Notes under the pieces: model-generated
Seen by the model: only the letters and a program-made list of their open reading frames with translations
Database searches by the model: none
What the model was told of the DNA's origin: nothing
Position numbers and translations under genes: made by a program
Origin: an uncultured Prevotellaceae bacterium
Lineage (GTDB): Bacteria > Bacteroidota > Bacteroidia > Bacteroidales > Bacteroidaceae
Direction of reading: 5' to 3'
DNA length: 41,814 bases
NCBI GenBank assembly: GCA_902776665.1
Contig: CACYQZ010000017.1
Span: 1 to 41,814 of the forward strand
Shown here: one piece after another, positions 7,908 to 17,003 of the stretch
How positions within the stretch are numbered: position 1 is the stretch's first letter
Layout of the letters: each line of letters starts with the position of its first letter

Positions 7908-9083
7908 TTAGGATTTTGATTTGACAACTTCAGATTGCACAATTCCCGCTGCCAGACGGGTTTCGATAATATCGCCCGACTTGAGTTCGCCGGCATTGCG
8001 AACGGCCTTGCCGTTTTTCAGCGTGATGCTGTAGCCACGTTGCAGTAGCAGATTCGGGTCGAGACTTTCTGCCCGATGACGCAGCATTTCAAGCCTGTGA
8101 CGCTCGCGAAGAAACGCCTTTTCGACCGTCGAAACAAGGTTTCCCGACAACATCGAAAGCCGATAACTGTGCGTTGCAAGTCGCTCGCTGATGTGAGCAG
8201 CAATACGCTGATAGCACTGTTCCACGCGCTGTGCCGTCGCCGCGAGGTGATCGATGAGGAAAGCCGCCGCTGCCGTCGGTGTTTTCACGCGAAGAAACGA
8301 CACCATGTCGAGCACGCTCTCGTCGCGCTCGTGTCCGATGCCCGTGATGACTGGAAGCGGAAAATTCGCCACGTTTTCGGCCAGTGCGAGCGTGTCGAAA
8401 CCGCTCAAATCGGCAGTTGCGCCACCACCCCGAATAATCACGACGCAATCGAAGTTTTCCAAGTCCGCATTGATGCTGTCGAGTGCGGCAATAATGCTTT
8501 TCTCGACGGTTTCGCCCTGCATCGTCGCAGCGAAAAGTTTCACTTGAAAAGAAAAACCGAAGTCGTTGTCGTTCAGTTGATTACAAAAGTCTTCGTAACC
8601 TGCGGCATTCTCGCTTGAAATCACGGCGATGCACTGTGCAAACAAGGGCAACGACAATTCTTTTTGAAGATCGAAAACACCTGCCTCCTTCAATTTCGCG
8701 ACAATCTCCATGCGCTTCCGCGCCATGTCGCCGATGGTGTAAGTCGGGTCGATGTCGCTCACAATCCACGAAAAACCGAATGCCTCGTGGAAGTTTGCCG
8801 ATACACGCAGCAGCACCTTCATGCCAGCGTGCAACGGCTGGTTGGTCGTGCGCTCGAAGCGCGGTCGCAGCCGTTCCCATGTCGTTTTCCAACATTTCGC
8901 GGAGGCTCGCGCTACAGGCGTACTGCCGAAAGCATCCTTCTGCACGAGTTCCATGTAGCAATGGCCGCGCACCTCTCGCATTTCCGAGAGTTCCGCCTCG
9001 ACCCAGTATTCTTCGTCGAGCGACATCTCGATGGCGTCGCGCACCAGCAAGTTCAGTTGGTAAAGCGTCAGCGATTTTTCCAC
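7908..9083 (-). CDS. xseA: exodeoxyribonuclease VII large subunit
   Basis: A 391-residue protein beginning at a GTG (LTLYQLNLLVRDAIEMSL follows). It has an N-terminal OB-fold DNA-binding part (about 1-100), then the catalytic domain with VVIIRGGGATADLSGFD (about 213-229), PVITGIGHERDESVLD and VKTPTAAAAFL. These are the XseA signature motifs. A coiled-coil segment and the C-terminal RGYSITLKNGK motif follow. With XseB it degrades single-stranded DNA in both directions. The length is on the short side for the family. A hairpin ending the upstream EF-G gene lies only 14 bases upstream of the GTG, so its own promoter is not obvious; it may depend on read-through. Confidence 0.94.
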   Translation of the reverse strand: MEKSLTLYQLNLLVRDAIEMSLDEEYWVEAELSEMREVRGHCYMELVQKDAFGSTPVARASAKCWKTTWERLRPRFERTTNQPLHAGMKVLLRVSANFHEAFGFSWIVSDIDPTYTIGDMARKRMEIVAKLKEAGVFDLQKELSLPLFAQCIAVISSENAAGYEDFCNQLNDNDFGFSFQVKLFAATMQGETVEKSIIAALDSINADLENFDCVVIIRGGGATADLSGFDTLALAENVANFPLPVITGIGHERDESVLDMVSFLRVKTPTAAAAFLIDHLAATAQRVEQCYQRIAAHISERLATHSYRLSMLSGNLVSTVEKAFLRERHRLEMLRHRAESLDPNLLLQRGYSITLKNGKAVRNAGELKSGDIIETRLAAGIVQSEVVKSKS

Positions 9084-9089
9084 GTTTTT

Positions 9090-9127
9090 TTCGTTTAAAA
9101 CGGCGAAACCCGAAAGTTCCGCCGTTT
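9090..9127 (-). terminator. hairpin after the EF-G2 gene, directly upstream of xseA
   Basis: On the minus strand AAACGGCGGAA pairs with TTTCGCCGTTT (9117-9127 with 9098-9108; 11 bp with one G-T wobble) around an 8-base loop, followed by a short T-run (TTTT). It lies between the EF-G2 stop (9149) and the xseA start (9083). The T-run is short, so termination may be partial, allowing read-through into xseA. Confidence 0.6.
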
Positions 9128-9148
9128 CCAGTATGAAATTTAAAAGAT

Positions 9149-11308
9149 TTAATCTTCGTCTTTCTCCTCGGCCTCGTGAGCGGCGATGAGAGCCTGCTGA
9201 ATGTCGTTCGGCACGAGTTCGTAACTCGAGAAGGTGGTCGAGAACGATGCACGACCGCCGGTGAGCGAACTCAGGGCAATCGAATAGCTCGAAAGTTCCT
9301 TCAGAGGAATCTTCGCCGTGAGTTTCTGATAGCCTGCCTCGCTGTCCATACCCATAATGACGGCGCGACGACCCTGCAAATCGCTCATCACGTCGCCCAT
9401 GTAGTCGCCGGGAACGAGCACTTCGAGGTCGTAAATCGGCTCCAACACCTTCGGACCGGCCTCCTTAAACGCAGCCGAGAAGGCATTACGTCCTGCCAGC
9501 ATGAACGAAAGTTCGTTGGAATCCACGGGGTGCATCTTTCCGTCATAGACGATGACGCGCACGTCGCGGGCGTAGGAACCCGTGAGCGGGCCTTGCTCCA
9601 TGCGCTCCATCACACCCTTCAGAATGGCGGGCATGAAACGGGCATCGATGGCACCACCGACAACCGAGTTGATGAAGACGAGTTTGCCGCCCCATTCGAG
9701 TTCGATTTCTTCCTTGCCCTTGATGTTCATCTTGAACTCCTGACCGTTGATCTTGAACGATGTCGGGTCGGGCATTCCCTCTGTGTAGGGCTCGAGAATC
9801 AGGTGTACTTCACCGAACTGACCTGCACCACCCGACTGCTTCTTGTGGCGATAGTCGGCACGGGCCATCTTCGTGATGGTTTCGCGATACGGAATCTTCG
9901 GCTCGACGTATTCGACCTGAATCTTTTCGTTGTTCTCCAAGCGCCATTTCAGCGTGCGGAGGTGGAACTCGCCCTGACCGTGGATGATGGTCTGACGGAG
10001 TTCTTTCGACTGCTCGACCACCCACGTCGGGTCTTCCTGACGCATTTTCATCACGGCTACCATCAGTTTCTCCATTTCCGAGGAGTTCACGGCCTTAATG
10101 GCACGCGAATATTTCGAGTTCGGATACTTGATGAAGTCGAATTTCCAGTCGATTTCCTTCGCGTTGAGCGTGTTGCCGGTCTTCACGTCCTTGAGCTTCA
10201 CGGTGCAACCGATGTCGCCAGCCTTCAGTTCATCGACGGCCACGCGGTTCGAACCTGCGCAAGCATACAACTGACCCATGCGCTCTTTCGAGCCACGGTC
10301 GGCGTTGGTCAGGTCGTCGCCCGTCTTCACCGAACCGCTCATCACCTTGAAATACGATACTTCACCGATGTGCGGCTCCATACCGGTCTTGAAGAAGAAG
10401 AGCGAAGTCGGACCGTTGCTGTCGGGTGCGATTTCCTCGCCAGCAGCGTTTTTCACCTTCGGCATTTCGCTTACGAAGGGAACCACGTTGCCGAGGAATT
10501 CCATCAAGCGGCGCACACCCATATCCTTGCCTGCGCAAACGCAGAAAACGGGGAAAATCGAGCGTGTGATAAGGCCTTTGCGAATACCTTCGCGCATTTC
10601 GTCTTCCGTGAGGTCTTCCGTTTCGAAGAATTTCTCCATCAGGGCATCGTCGCCACCGGCAGCAGCCTCGACCAGAGCGGCCTTCATTTCCTTGGCCTTG
10701 TCGAGTTGGTCGGCAGGAATGTCCTCGATGATGGGAGCGCCACCTTCGGGCTTCCACGAATATTTCTTCATCAGCAACACGTCGATGACGGAGTTGAAGC
10801 CAGGACCTGTTGCGATAGGATACTGCACAGGCACGCAGTTAGGACCATAAACGTCTTTCAACTGGTTGAGAATCTGGTCGAAGTCGCAGTTTTCCTTATC
10901 GAGTTGGTTCACAAGGAAAATCACGGGCTTGCCGAGTTTGTCGGTGTTGCGGAAGGCGTTCATCGTGCCCACCTCAGGACCATACGTTCCATTGACGAGG
11001 ATGACGGCCTGGTCGGTCACGTTCAGTGCCGTGATGGCACCGCCCACGAAGTCGTCGGAACCCGGACAGTCGATGATGTTGAGCTTCTTGCCGTTCCACT
11101 CGGTGTGGAAGACGGTCGAGAAGACCGAGTAGCCATACTCCTGCTCCACGGGGAAGTAGTCGCTCATCGTGTTTTTACCCTCTACGGTGCCACGGCGTTT
11201 GATGATGCCGGCCTCATAGACCATTGCTTCGGCAAGAGTGGTCTTGCCGCTACCCGCACTGCCAATCAGCGCGATGTTTTTTACTTCATTTGTCTGATAG
11301 ACTTTCAT
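9149..11308 (-). CDS. fusA2: elongation factor G paralogue (EF-G2), predicted GTPase-impaired
   Basis: A 719-residue full-length EF-G-like translation factor with G domain, domain II, domain III (HGQGEFHLRTLKWRL), domain IV (QSGGAGQFGEV; VIVYDGKMHPVDSNELSF) and a C-terminal domain V (VLEPIYDLEVLVPGDYMGDV). The P-loop is GSAGSGKT (16-23), not the usual AHxDAGKT. The switch II motif reads DCPGSDDF (80-87) in place of DTPGHVDF, so the catalytic histidine is Ser84. The NKxD motif reads NQLDKEN (134-140) and switch I lacks RGIT. Such changes match the Bacteroidetes EF-G2 group; the Bacteroides thetaiotaomicron member is reported to support translation without GTPase activity and to matter for gut colonisation. 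The normal fusA would be elsewhere. Transcribed alone, divergent from hemW. Confidence 0.92.
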   Translation of the reverse strand: MKVYQTNEVKNIALIGSAGSGKTTLAEAMVYEAGIIKRRGTVEGKNTMSDYFPVEQEYGYSVFSTVFHTEWNGKKLNIIDCPGSDDFVGGAITALNVTDQAVILVNGTYGPEVGTMNAFRNTDKLGKPVIFLVNQLDKENCDFDQILNQLKDVYGPNCVPVQYPIATGPGFNSVIDVLLMKKYSWKPEGGAPIIEDIPADQLDKAKEMKAALVEAAAGGDDALMEKFFETEDLTEDEMREGIRKGLITRSIFPVFCVCAGKDMGVRRLMEFLGNVVPFVSEMPKVKNAAGEEIAPDSNGPTSLFFFKTGMEPHIGEVSYFKVMSGSVKTGDDLTNADRGSKERMGQLYACAGSNRVAVDELKAGDIGCTVKLKDVKTGNTLNAKEIDWKFDFIKYPNSKYSRAIKAVNSSEMEKLMVAVMKMRQEDPTWVVEQSKELRQTIIHGQGEFHLRTLKWRLENNEKIQVEYVEPKIPYRETITKMARADYRHKKQSGGAGQFGEVHLILEPYTEGMPDPTSFKINGQEFKMNIKGKEEIELEWGGKLVFINSVVGGAIDARFMPAILKGVMERMEQGPLTGSYARDVRVIVYDGKMHPVDSNELSFMLAGRNAFSAAFKEAGPKVLEPIYDLEVLVPGDYMGDVMSDLQGRRAVIMGMDSEAGYQKLTAKIPLKELSSYSIALSSLTGGRASFSTTFSSYELVPNDIQQALIAAHEAEEKDED

Positions 11309-11375
11309 TGTTTTAAGTTTTTAAGTTATTGTAAAATTTTGTCACTTCTTTCGTCACTCCACGAAAATTTGCCGT

Positions 11376-11407
11376 CGAAATTACATAAAAATCCTCAAAT
11401 AGCCAAA
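11376..11407 (-). promoter_or_regulatory. candidate promoter of the EF-G2 gene
   Basis: On the minus strand TTTG (11404-11407), a 20-base spacer and TAATTTCG (11376-11383). This is one base off the -7 consensus TAnnTTTG. It would give a leader of about 60 bases before the ATG at 11308. It lies back to back with the hemW promoter. Confidence 0.5.
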
Positions 11408-11422
11408 ATATTTCCGAAAAAC

Positions 11423-11454
11423 ATTGATTCTTTTATGACTTATTAGTAATTTTG
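11423..11454 (+). promoter_or_regulatory. candidate hemW promoter
   Basis: ATTG (11423-11426), a 20-base spacer, then TAATTTTG (11447-11454), an exact -7 match. It lies 40 bases upstream of the hemW ATG. The 11309-11494 gap holds only this and the divergent EF-G2 promoter. Confidence 0.55.
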
Positions 11455-11494
11455 TGACAAAATCGGGCGATTTTCGACCAAAAAACGACAAAAA

Positions 11495-12622
11495 ATGATG
11501 TCAGCTTTGTATCTTCATATTCCATTTTGCAAGAGCCGTTGTATCTACTGCGGTTTCTATTCGACGACAGAATTTTCGTGGCAAAGTCGCTACGTCGATG
11601 CGCTGTGTCGGGAAATGGAATTGAGAAGCCAAAAACATCCGAAAAATGGCATGAAAACCGTTTATTTCGGCGGTGGAACGCCCAGTTTGCTCACGCGAGA
11701 GCAGTTCCATCGGATTTTCGACGCGATTGGAAAGACCTATATATATAATAATGTGTATCCACCCTCTGAGGTCACCATCGAGGCGAATCCCGACGACGTG
11801 AGCGACGATTTTTGCGAGATGCTGCGCGAACTGCCTGTCAATCGGGTTTCGTTGGGTGTGCAGACCTTCGACGATGGTCGGCTTCGGTTTTTGCGCCGTC
11901 GCCACGATTCAAGGCAGATTGGCGAGGCTGTCCGACGGCTTCGCGAGGCTGGTTTCCGCAACATCAGCATCGATTTGATGTTCGGATTTCCCGAAGAAAC
12001 GCTCGCCAGCTGGATTTCCGACATCGACCAAGCCATCGCTCTCGATGTCAAGCACGTTTCGGCCTATTCGCTGATGTACGAGGATGACACGGCACTTTTC
12101 AAGCAATGGAAAAGCGGGAAAATCGAGAAAATTGACGACGAATGCTCGCGTCAGATGTACGAAACCCTCATCGACCGCCTTGAAACCGCTGGTTTCGAGC
12201 ATTATGAAATATCGAATTTCGCCAAAAACGGCTTTCGCTCGCGCCACAACAGCAGTTATTGGAACCAAACGCCCTACGTCGGAATCGGCGCGGCGGCCCA
12301 CAGTTACGACGGCCAAACGCGCTCGTGGAACGTCAGCGACCTGCGCGAATACGTCGAGTCTATCGAGCGCGGCGAACTGCCGTCGGAACATGAAATCATC
12401 GACGAAACCACGCGCTACAACGACCTCGTCACCTCGGCAATGCGCACGCGAGAAGGCATTTTTTTGCCCTCGCTCGAACCGAAATTTCGCGATTATCTGC
12501 TCGAAAATGCCAAAAAATCGCTCGAAAACGGCCTTCTCGCCATCGACCACGACCAAATCCACCTCACCCGAAGCGGACTTTTCGTCAGCGACAGCGTGAT
12601 GAGCGACCTCATCTATGTCTAA
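11495..12622 (+). CDS. hemW: radical SAM heme chaperone HemW
   Basis: A 375-residue radical SAM protein with the 4Fe-4S motif CKSRCIYC (Cys12, 16 and 19) followed by GFYS, the GGGTPSLL glycine motif near residue 60, VSLGVQTFDD and ISIDLMFGFPEET. The C-terminal HemN-like domain is present. The CxxxCxxC context, with a Phe/Tyr-rich tail rather than a coproporphyrinogen-oxidase N-extension, fits HemW (a heme-transfer protein) better than HemN, though older annotations call it oxygen-independent coproporphyrinogen oxidase. Two adjacent ATGs (11495 and 11498) are possible starts. It is a single gene, divergent from EF-G2. Confidence 0.9.
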   Translation: MMSALYLHIPFCKSRCIYCGFYSTTEFSWQSRYVDALCREMELRSQKHPKNGMKTVYFGGGTPSLLTREQFHRIFDAIGKTYIYNNVYPPSEVTIEANPDDVSDDFCEMLRELPVNRVSLGVQTFDDGRLRFLRRRHDSRQIGEAVRRLREAGFRNISIDLMFGFPEETLASWISDIDQAIALDVKHVSAYSLMYEDDTALFKQWKSGKIEKIDDECSRQMYETLIDRLETAGFEHYEISNFAKNGFRSRHNSSYWNQTPYVGIGAAAHSYDGQTRSWNVSDLREYVESIERGELPSEHEIIDETTRYNDLVTSAMRTREGIFLPSLEPKFRDYLLENAKKSLENGLLAIDHDQIHLTRSGLFVSDSVMSDLIYV

Positions 12623-12700
12623 AAGTCGAAAAATATTCCTTACAATCCCAAAAAATATGTAAATAATTTGTTTATTGGCGGTTATTTCAACTAAATTGCT

Positions 12701-12708
12701 TAACTTTG
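12701..12708 (+). promoter_or_regulatory. -7 box of the lpxD-lpxC-lpxA unit
   Basis: TAACTTTG is an exact Bacteroidetes -7 element, 31 bases upstream of the lpxD ATG. A TTGG lies 22 bases upstream (12675-12678) as a poor -33 candidate. This is likely the promoter of the whole rightward lpx-miaA-PBP series. Confidence 0.65.
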
Positions 12709-12739
12709 CAAACCTAAACGAAGTTTTGTACCAAAAAGA

Positions 12740-13780
12740 ATGGAATTTACAGCACAACAAATCGCACAAATGATTGGCGGACGCGTCGAAGGCGACGAAA
12801 ACGCCCGCGTCAATTCGTTTGCGAAAATCGAGGAAGGCCGCCCCGGCGCGATTTCTTTCCTCTCGAACACGAAATACACCCACTACATCTACGGCACGCA
12901 GTCGTCGGTGGTGCTCATCGACGAGAACGTGGTACTCGAGCACGAAGTGAAAGCGACGCTCATCCGCGTGAAAAACGCTTACGAGGCCGTCGCCCGACTG
13001 CTGCAAGCCTATGAGTTGATGAAACCGAAGAAAAAAGGCATCGACCCGTTGGCCTTCATCGCTTCGAGCGCAACGCTCGGCGACGATTGCTACGTGGGCG
13101 CATTTGCCTATATCGGCGAGGGCGCGAAAATCGGCAAGAACTGCCAGATTTATCCGCACGCCGTCGTCGGCGACAACGTGAGCGTGGGCGACGACTGCAT
13201 CATCTATCCCAATGCCGTCGTCTATCACGATTGCCGTCTCGGACAGCGTGTCACGATGCACGCAGGCAGTGTCGTCGGTGCCGACGGATTCGGATTCGCC
13301 CCGACGGCTGAAGGCTACGATAAAATTCCGCAAATCGGCATCGTCACCATCGAAGACGACGTGGAAATCGGCGCAAACACCTGCATCGACCGCTCGACGA
13401 TGGGCAGCACCTACGTCAGAAAGGGTGTGAAACTCGACAATCTCGTGCAAATCGCCCACAACACAGACATCGGCGCCAATACGGTGATGTCGGCACAGGT
13501 GGGTGTGGCTGGCTCGACAAAAATCGGCGAATGGTGTATGTTCGGCGGTCAGGTCGGCATCGCAGGCCACATCACCATCGGAAATCGCGTCAATTTGGGT
13601 GCTCAGTCGGGTGCTCCGAGTAGCATCGAAGACAATCAGACGCTCATCGGCACGCCACCGATGGAAACGCGCCCGTTCTTCCGTTCACAATCCATTTTCC
13701 GCCGTCTGCCCGATATGTACAAAGAGTTGGAAGAACTCAAAAAAGAGGTGGAGAAGTTGAAAGTGAAAAGTGAAAAGTGA
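12740..13780 (+). CDS. lpxD: UDP-3-O-acylglucosamine N-acyltransferase
   Basis: A 346-residue left-handed beta-helix acyltransferase. The N-terminal uridine-binding domain (about 1-100) includes [11 protein letters not shown]. It is followed by many hexapeptide repeats (for example [20 protein letters not shown]), the catalytic-His segment [20 protein letters not shown] and [18 protein letters not shown]. It adds the second 3-hydroxyacyl chain during lipid A synthesis. It is the first gene of lpxD / lpxC-fabZ / lpxA, the usual Bacteroidetes order. Its last codons (KLKVKSEK) are made of a 7-base GTGAAAA tandem repeat, so the C-terminal tail looks repeat-derived. Confidence 0.96.
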   Translation: MEFTAQQIAQMIGGRVEGDENARVNSFAKIEEGRPGAISFLSNTKYTHYIYGTQSSVVLIDENVVLEHEVKATLIRVKNAYEAVARLLQAYELMKPKKKGIDPLAFIASSATLGDDCYVGAFAYIGEGAKIGKNCQIYPHAVVGDNVSVGDDCIIYPNAVVYHDCRLGQRVTMHAGSVVGADGFGFAPTAEGYDKIPQIGIVTIEDDVEIGANTCIDRSTMGSTYVRKGVKLDNLVQIAHNTDIGANTVMSAQVGVAGSTKIGEWCMFGGQVGIAGHITIGNRVNLGAQSGAPSSIEDNQTLIGTPPMETRPFFRSQSIFRRLPDMYKELEELKKEVEKLKVKSEK

Positions 13781-13832
13781 AAAGTGAAGAATCTTTAAAA
13801 TAGTAAAATTGTAAAATCGTAAAATAGTCAAA
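13759..13832 (+). repeat. two short tandem arrays at the lpxD/lpxC-fabZ junction
   Basis: First array: four copies of the 7-base GTGAAAA covering the lpxD 3' end and stop. Second array: about five copies of the 8-base AAAATNGT filling the gap up to the lpxC-fabZ ATG. The two arrays differ in unit and period but lie end to end. Confidence 0.8.
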
Positions 13833-13836
13833 TATA

Positions 13837-15231
13837 ATGATGGAAACAATCAAGCAAAAGACCCTCAAAAACAGTTTTTCGCTTTCTGGTAAAGGGTTGC
13901 ACACAGGTTTGAACCTCACCGTGACGTTCAATCCTGCACCCGAAAACACCGGCTACCGCATTCAGCGCATCGACCTCGAAGGACAACCCGTCATCGAGGC
14001 CATCGCCGAGAAAGTCGCCGACACCCAGCGCGGAACCGTTCTCGCACAGGGCGACGTGCGCGTTTCGACCGTTGAGCACGCACTCGCCGCACTCTACGCC
14101 CTCGGCATCGACAACTGCCTGATTCAGGTCGATGGACCCGAATTTCCGATTCTCGACGGCTCGGCATTTATGTATGTCGAGAAAATCCGCGAGGTGGGCA
14201 TCGAAGAGCAGGCCGCCACGAAAGAATGGTTCATCATTCGCAAGAAAATCGAAATTCGCGACGAGGAATCGGGCTCGTGCATCACGATTCTGCCCGACGA
14301 CCAATTTTCAATAACGACGATGTGCTCGTTCGAGTCGAAATTCATCAACAGCCAATTCGCCACGCTCGACAATATGGACGATTTCGCCTCGGAAGTGGCT
14401 CCGGCCCGCACCTTCGTGTTCGTGCGCGACATCATGCCGCTGCTCGACGCCAATCTCATCAAGGGCGGCGACCTCGAAAACGCCATCGTCATCTACGAGC
14501 GTCAGGTCAGCCAACAGCAACTCGACAACCTCGCCGACCTGCTGAAAGTGCCGCACATGGACGCGACGAAAATCGGTTACATCCAGCCGAAACCGCTGCA
14601 GTGGGAAAACGAATGTACGCGCCACAAACTGCTCGACATTATCGGCGACATGGCACTCATCGGACGACCCATCAAAGGCCGTATCGTCGCCACTCGTCCT
14701 GGCCACACCATCAACAACAAATTCGCGCGACTGATGCGCAAGGAAATCAAGAAAAACGAGGTGCAGGCACCGATTTACGACCCCAACGACACACCGATTA
14801 TGGACAACATTCGCATCCGCGAACTGCTGCCCCACCGCTATCCGATGCAACTCGTCGATAAAGTCATTGCGATGGGTGCAACGAGCATCGTCGGCGTGAA
14901 AAACATCACCGCCAACGAGCCGTTCTTCACGGGTCACTTCCCAGAAGAACCCGTCATGCCGGGCGTTCTCCAAATCGAGGCAATGGCGCAGTGCGGCGGT
15001 CTGCTCGTGCTCAATCAAGTCGATGAACCCGAGCGTTGGTCCACCTATTTCATGCGCATCGACGACGTGAAATTCCGTCAGAAAGTCGTGCCGGGCGACA
15101 CGCTGCTCTTCCGCGTGGAACTGCTGCATCCCGTCCGCCACGGCGTGAGCACGATGAAAGGCTACACCTTCGTCGGCGACCGCATCGTTTCTGAAGCTCA
15201 ATTCACCGCACAAATCGTTAAAAACAAATGA
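13837..15231 (+). CDS. lpxC-fabZ: bifunctional LpxC deacetylase / FabZ dehydratase fusion
   Basis: A 464-residue fusion typical of Bacteroidetes. The N-terminal LpxC part (about 1-305) has the zinc-ligand His81 in STVEHALAAL, PILDGSA and the HKLLDIIGDMALIG segment with the second His/Asp pair. It removes the acetyl group of UDP-3-O-acyl-GlcNAc, the committed step of lipid A synthesis. The C-terminal FabZ part (about 320-464) has RELLPHRYPMQLVDKV and GHFPEEPVMPGVLQIEAMAQ with catalytic His367; it dehydrates 3-hydroxyacyl-ACP. Fusion of the two competing uses of hydroxyacyl-ACP may help balance lipid A against phospholipid. It overlaps lpxA by four bases (ATGA). ATG at 13837 or 13840. Confidence 0.97.
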   Translation: MMETIKQKTLKNSFSLSGKGLHTGLNLTVTFNPAPENTGYRIQRIDLEGQPVIEAIAEKVADTQRGTVLAQGDVRVSTVEHALAALYALGIDNCLIQVDGPEFPILDGSAFMYVEKIREVGIEEQAATKEWFIIRKKIEIRDEESGSCITILPDDQFSITTMCSFESKFINSQFATLDNMDDFASEVAPARTFVFVRDIMPLLDANLIKGGDLENAIVIYERQVSQQQLDNLADLLKVPHMDATKIGYIQPKPLQWENECTRHKLLDIIGDMALIGRPIKGRIVATRPGHTINNKFARLMRKEIKKNEVQAPIYDPNDTPIMDNIRIRELLPHRYPMQLVDKVIAMGATSIVGVKNITANEPFFTGHFPEEPVMPGVLQIEAMAQCGGLLVLNQVDEPERWSTYFMRIDDVKFRQKVVPGDTLLFRVELLHPVRHGVSTMKGYTFVGDRIVSEAQFTAQIVKNK

Positions 15232-16001
15232 ACCAGATCAGTCCATTAGCATTCGTCCATCCCGAGGCGCAACTCGGTTCGGGCAACGTCATCGGTCCGT
15301 TTTGCTACATCGACCGCGACGTCGTCATCGGCGACAACAACGTGTTTCAAAATAGCGTCACCATCAATCAGGGAGCGCGAATTGGCAACGGCAACGAGGT
15401 TTTGCCAGGCGCAAGCCTTTCGACCAAGCCGCAAGACCTGAAATTCAAGGGTGAAATCACGACCTGCCAGATTGGCGATAACAATTCCATCCGCGAAAAC
15501 GTCACGATTTCGCGTGGAACGGCCTCGAAAGGCGTGACTATCGTCGGTTCGAACAACCTTTTGATGGAAAACATGCACATCGCCCACGACTGCGTCATCG
15601 GCAGCAACTGCATCATCGGCAATTCCACGAAATTCGCCGGCGAGGTCGTCGTCGATGATTTTGCCATCATCTCGGCCTCGGTGCTCATCCACCAATTCTG
15701 CCGCATCGGTTCCTACGTGATGATTCAGGGTGGAAGCCGTACTTCGCAAGACGTTCCGCCGTTTATCGTCGCCGGAAAAGAGCCCATCCGCTATGCTGGA
15801 GTGAACCTCGTTGGCCTGCGTCGTCGTGGTTTTTCGGCTGAAACCATCCAGCAGATTCACGATGCCTATCGTCTGCTCTACCAGAGCACAAACACTCGCT
15901 CCGACGCCATTCGACTCATCAAGGAAATCATTCCGCAGACACCCGAAATTGAGTATATTGTCAATTTCGTGGAGAATTCTCAGCGCGGAATTATTAAGTA
16001 A
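15228..16001 (+). CDS. lpxA: UDP-N-acetylglucosamine O-acyltransferase
   Basis: A 257-residue hexapeptide-repeat acyltransferase. LpxA features include ISPLAFVHPEAQLG at the start, repeated hexads such as IGPFCYIDRDVVIGDNNV, MENMHIAHDCVIGSNCIIGN with the catalytic His, IHQFCRIGSYVMIQGGS, and NLVGLRRRGFS at the start of the C-terminal helices. It transfers 3-hydroxyacyl from ACP to UDP-GlcNAc, the first lipid A step. Translation is coupled to lpxC-fabZ by an ATGA overlap. A 12-base repeat array follows the stop. Confidence 0.97.
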   Translation: MNQISPLAFVHPEAQLGSGNVIGPFCYIDRDVVIGDNNVFQNSVTINQGARIGNGNEVLPGASLSTKPQDLKFKGEITTCQIGDNNSIRENVTISRGTASKGVTIVGSNNLLMENMHIAHDCVIGSNCIIGNSTKFAGEVVVDDFAIISASVLIHQFCRIGSYVMIQGGSRTSQDVPPFIVAGKEPIRYAGVNLVGLRRRGFSAETIQQIHDAYRLLYQSTNTRSDAIRLIKEIIPQTPEIEYIVNFVENSQRGIIK

Positions 16002-16050
16002 GGAGTTGAGGAGTAAGGAGTTGAGTAAGGAGTTGAGTAAGGAGGAAAGG
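16001..16050 (+). repeat. 12-base tandem repeat between lpxA and miaA
   Basis: Degenerate copies of AAGGAGTTGAGT fill almost the whole gap between the lpxA stop and the miaA start. The unit contains AAGGAG, so it also resembles repeated Shine-Dalgarno cores, although Bacteroidetes make little use of SD sites. Confidence 0.8.
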
Positions 16051-16061
16051 AGATTTGGGCG

Positions 16062-17003
16062 ATGAAAGGCACGACTTTAATCGTTTTACTGGGTCCGACA
16101 GGTGTCGGCAAGACGGATTTGAGCATTCGTCTTGCCGATACTTTTCAAATTCCGATTATCAACGCCGACTCACGCCAGATTTTCGCCGAAATTCCCATCG
16201 GAACGGCTGCGCCAACGGCGGAACAACTCGCACGAACAAAGCATTATTTCGTCGGAACCCATCGCCTGACCGACTACTATAGCGCGTCGATGTTTGAGCA
16301 AGACGCTCTGGCGGTTATCGGGGAGCAATTGGAAACGAGTCATTTGGCACTGATGAGTGGCGGTTCGATGATGTATATCGACGCCGTTTGCAATGGAATC
16401 GACGACATTCCGACCGTCGATGACGAAACGCGCACATGGATGAAGCAACGACTGGCCGACGAAGGACTACCGGCGCTCGTCGAGGAACTGAAACGACTCG
16501 ACCCCGAGCATTACGAAATCGTCGATCGGCAGAATCCGCGCCGCGTCGTCCACGCCCTCGAAATCTGCCACATGACCGGAAAAACCTACACCTCATTTCG
16601 CACGGGTCGTTCACCATTCAACCCCCAACACCCATCACCTAACACCCATCACCGACCCTTTCATATTTTGAAAATCGGCCTCGACCGCCCTCGCGAAGAA
16701 CTCTACGACCGCATCAATCGGCGCGTCGATGAGATGATAGCGCAAGGACTTTTGGACGAGGCCCGCCGCGTTTTTCCCCTGCGCCACGAAAACGCGCTGA
16801 ACACCGTCGGCTACAAGGAACTTTTCCGCCATTTCGACGGTGAATGGTCGCTCGAAGAAGCCGTGGAGCGCATCAAGGGCAACACGCACCGCTATATGCG
16901 CAAGCAACTCACGTGGTTCAAGCGCGACGACCAAATCCACTGGTTCCATCCCGATTCATCGCAAGAAATCATCCAATTCATCAACAAAAACATCACGCCA
17001 TGA
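16062..17003 (+). CDS. miaA: tRNA dimethylallyltransferase
   Basis: A 313-residue protein with the P-loop GPTGVGKT (11-18), [17 protein letters not shown] (the DSRQ motif), [36 protein letters not shown] and [13 protein letters not shown]. It transfers dimethylallyl to A37 of tRNAs reading UNN codons. A segment after the GRSPF residues (about 184-200) reads [13 protein letters not shown]; it is encoded by two copies of a 14-base AACACCCATCACC-type repeat and interrupts an otherwise conserved stretch. The ATG lies after the lpxA junction repeat, and the 3' end overlaps the PBP start by four bases. Confidence 0.95.
   Translation: MKGTTLIVLLGPTGVGKTDLSIRLADTFQIPIINADSRQIFAEIPIGTAAPTAEQLARTKHYFVGTHRLTDYYSASMFEQDALAVIGEQLETSHLALMSGGSMMYIDAVCNGIDDIPTVDDETRTWMKQRLADEGLPALVEELKRLDPEHYEIVDRQNPRRVVHALEICHMTGKTYTSFRTGRSPFNPQHPSPNTHHRPFHILKIGLDRPREELYDRINRRVDEMIAQGLLDEARRVFPLRHENALNTVGYKELFRHFDGEWSLEEAVERIKGNTHRYMRKQLTWFKRDDQIHWFHPDSSQEIIQFINKNITP
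16622..16651 (+). repeat. 14-base direct repeat inside miaA
   Basis: Two copies of CAACACCCATCACC / TAACACCCATCACC lie in tandem and are translated as [11 protein letters not shown] within MiaA. The base composition (C/A only on this strand) differs from the surrounding coding sequence and resembles the low-complexity arrays seen between genes in this window. Confidence 0.7.

Noticed and set aside
9176-11446. A 756-codon open frame on the plus strand opposite the EF-G2 gene
   Set aside because: It is the complement of a codon-biased GC-rich gene; its translation is rich in His, Arg, Val and Glu with no family motif. The minus strand gene is certain.
11909-13570. A 553-codon minus-strand frame across hemW and lpxD
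   Set aside because: It spans two clear plus-strand genes and the promoter between them; shadow of codon bias.
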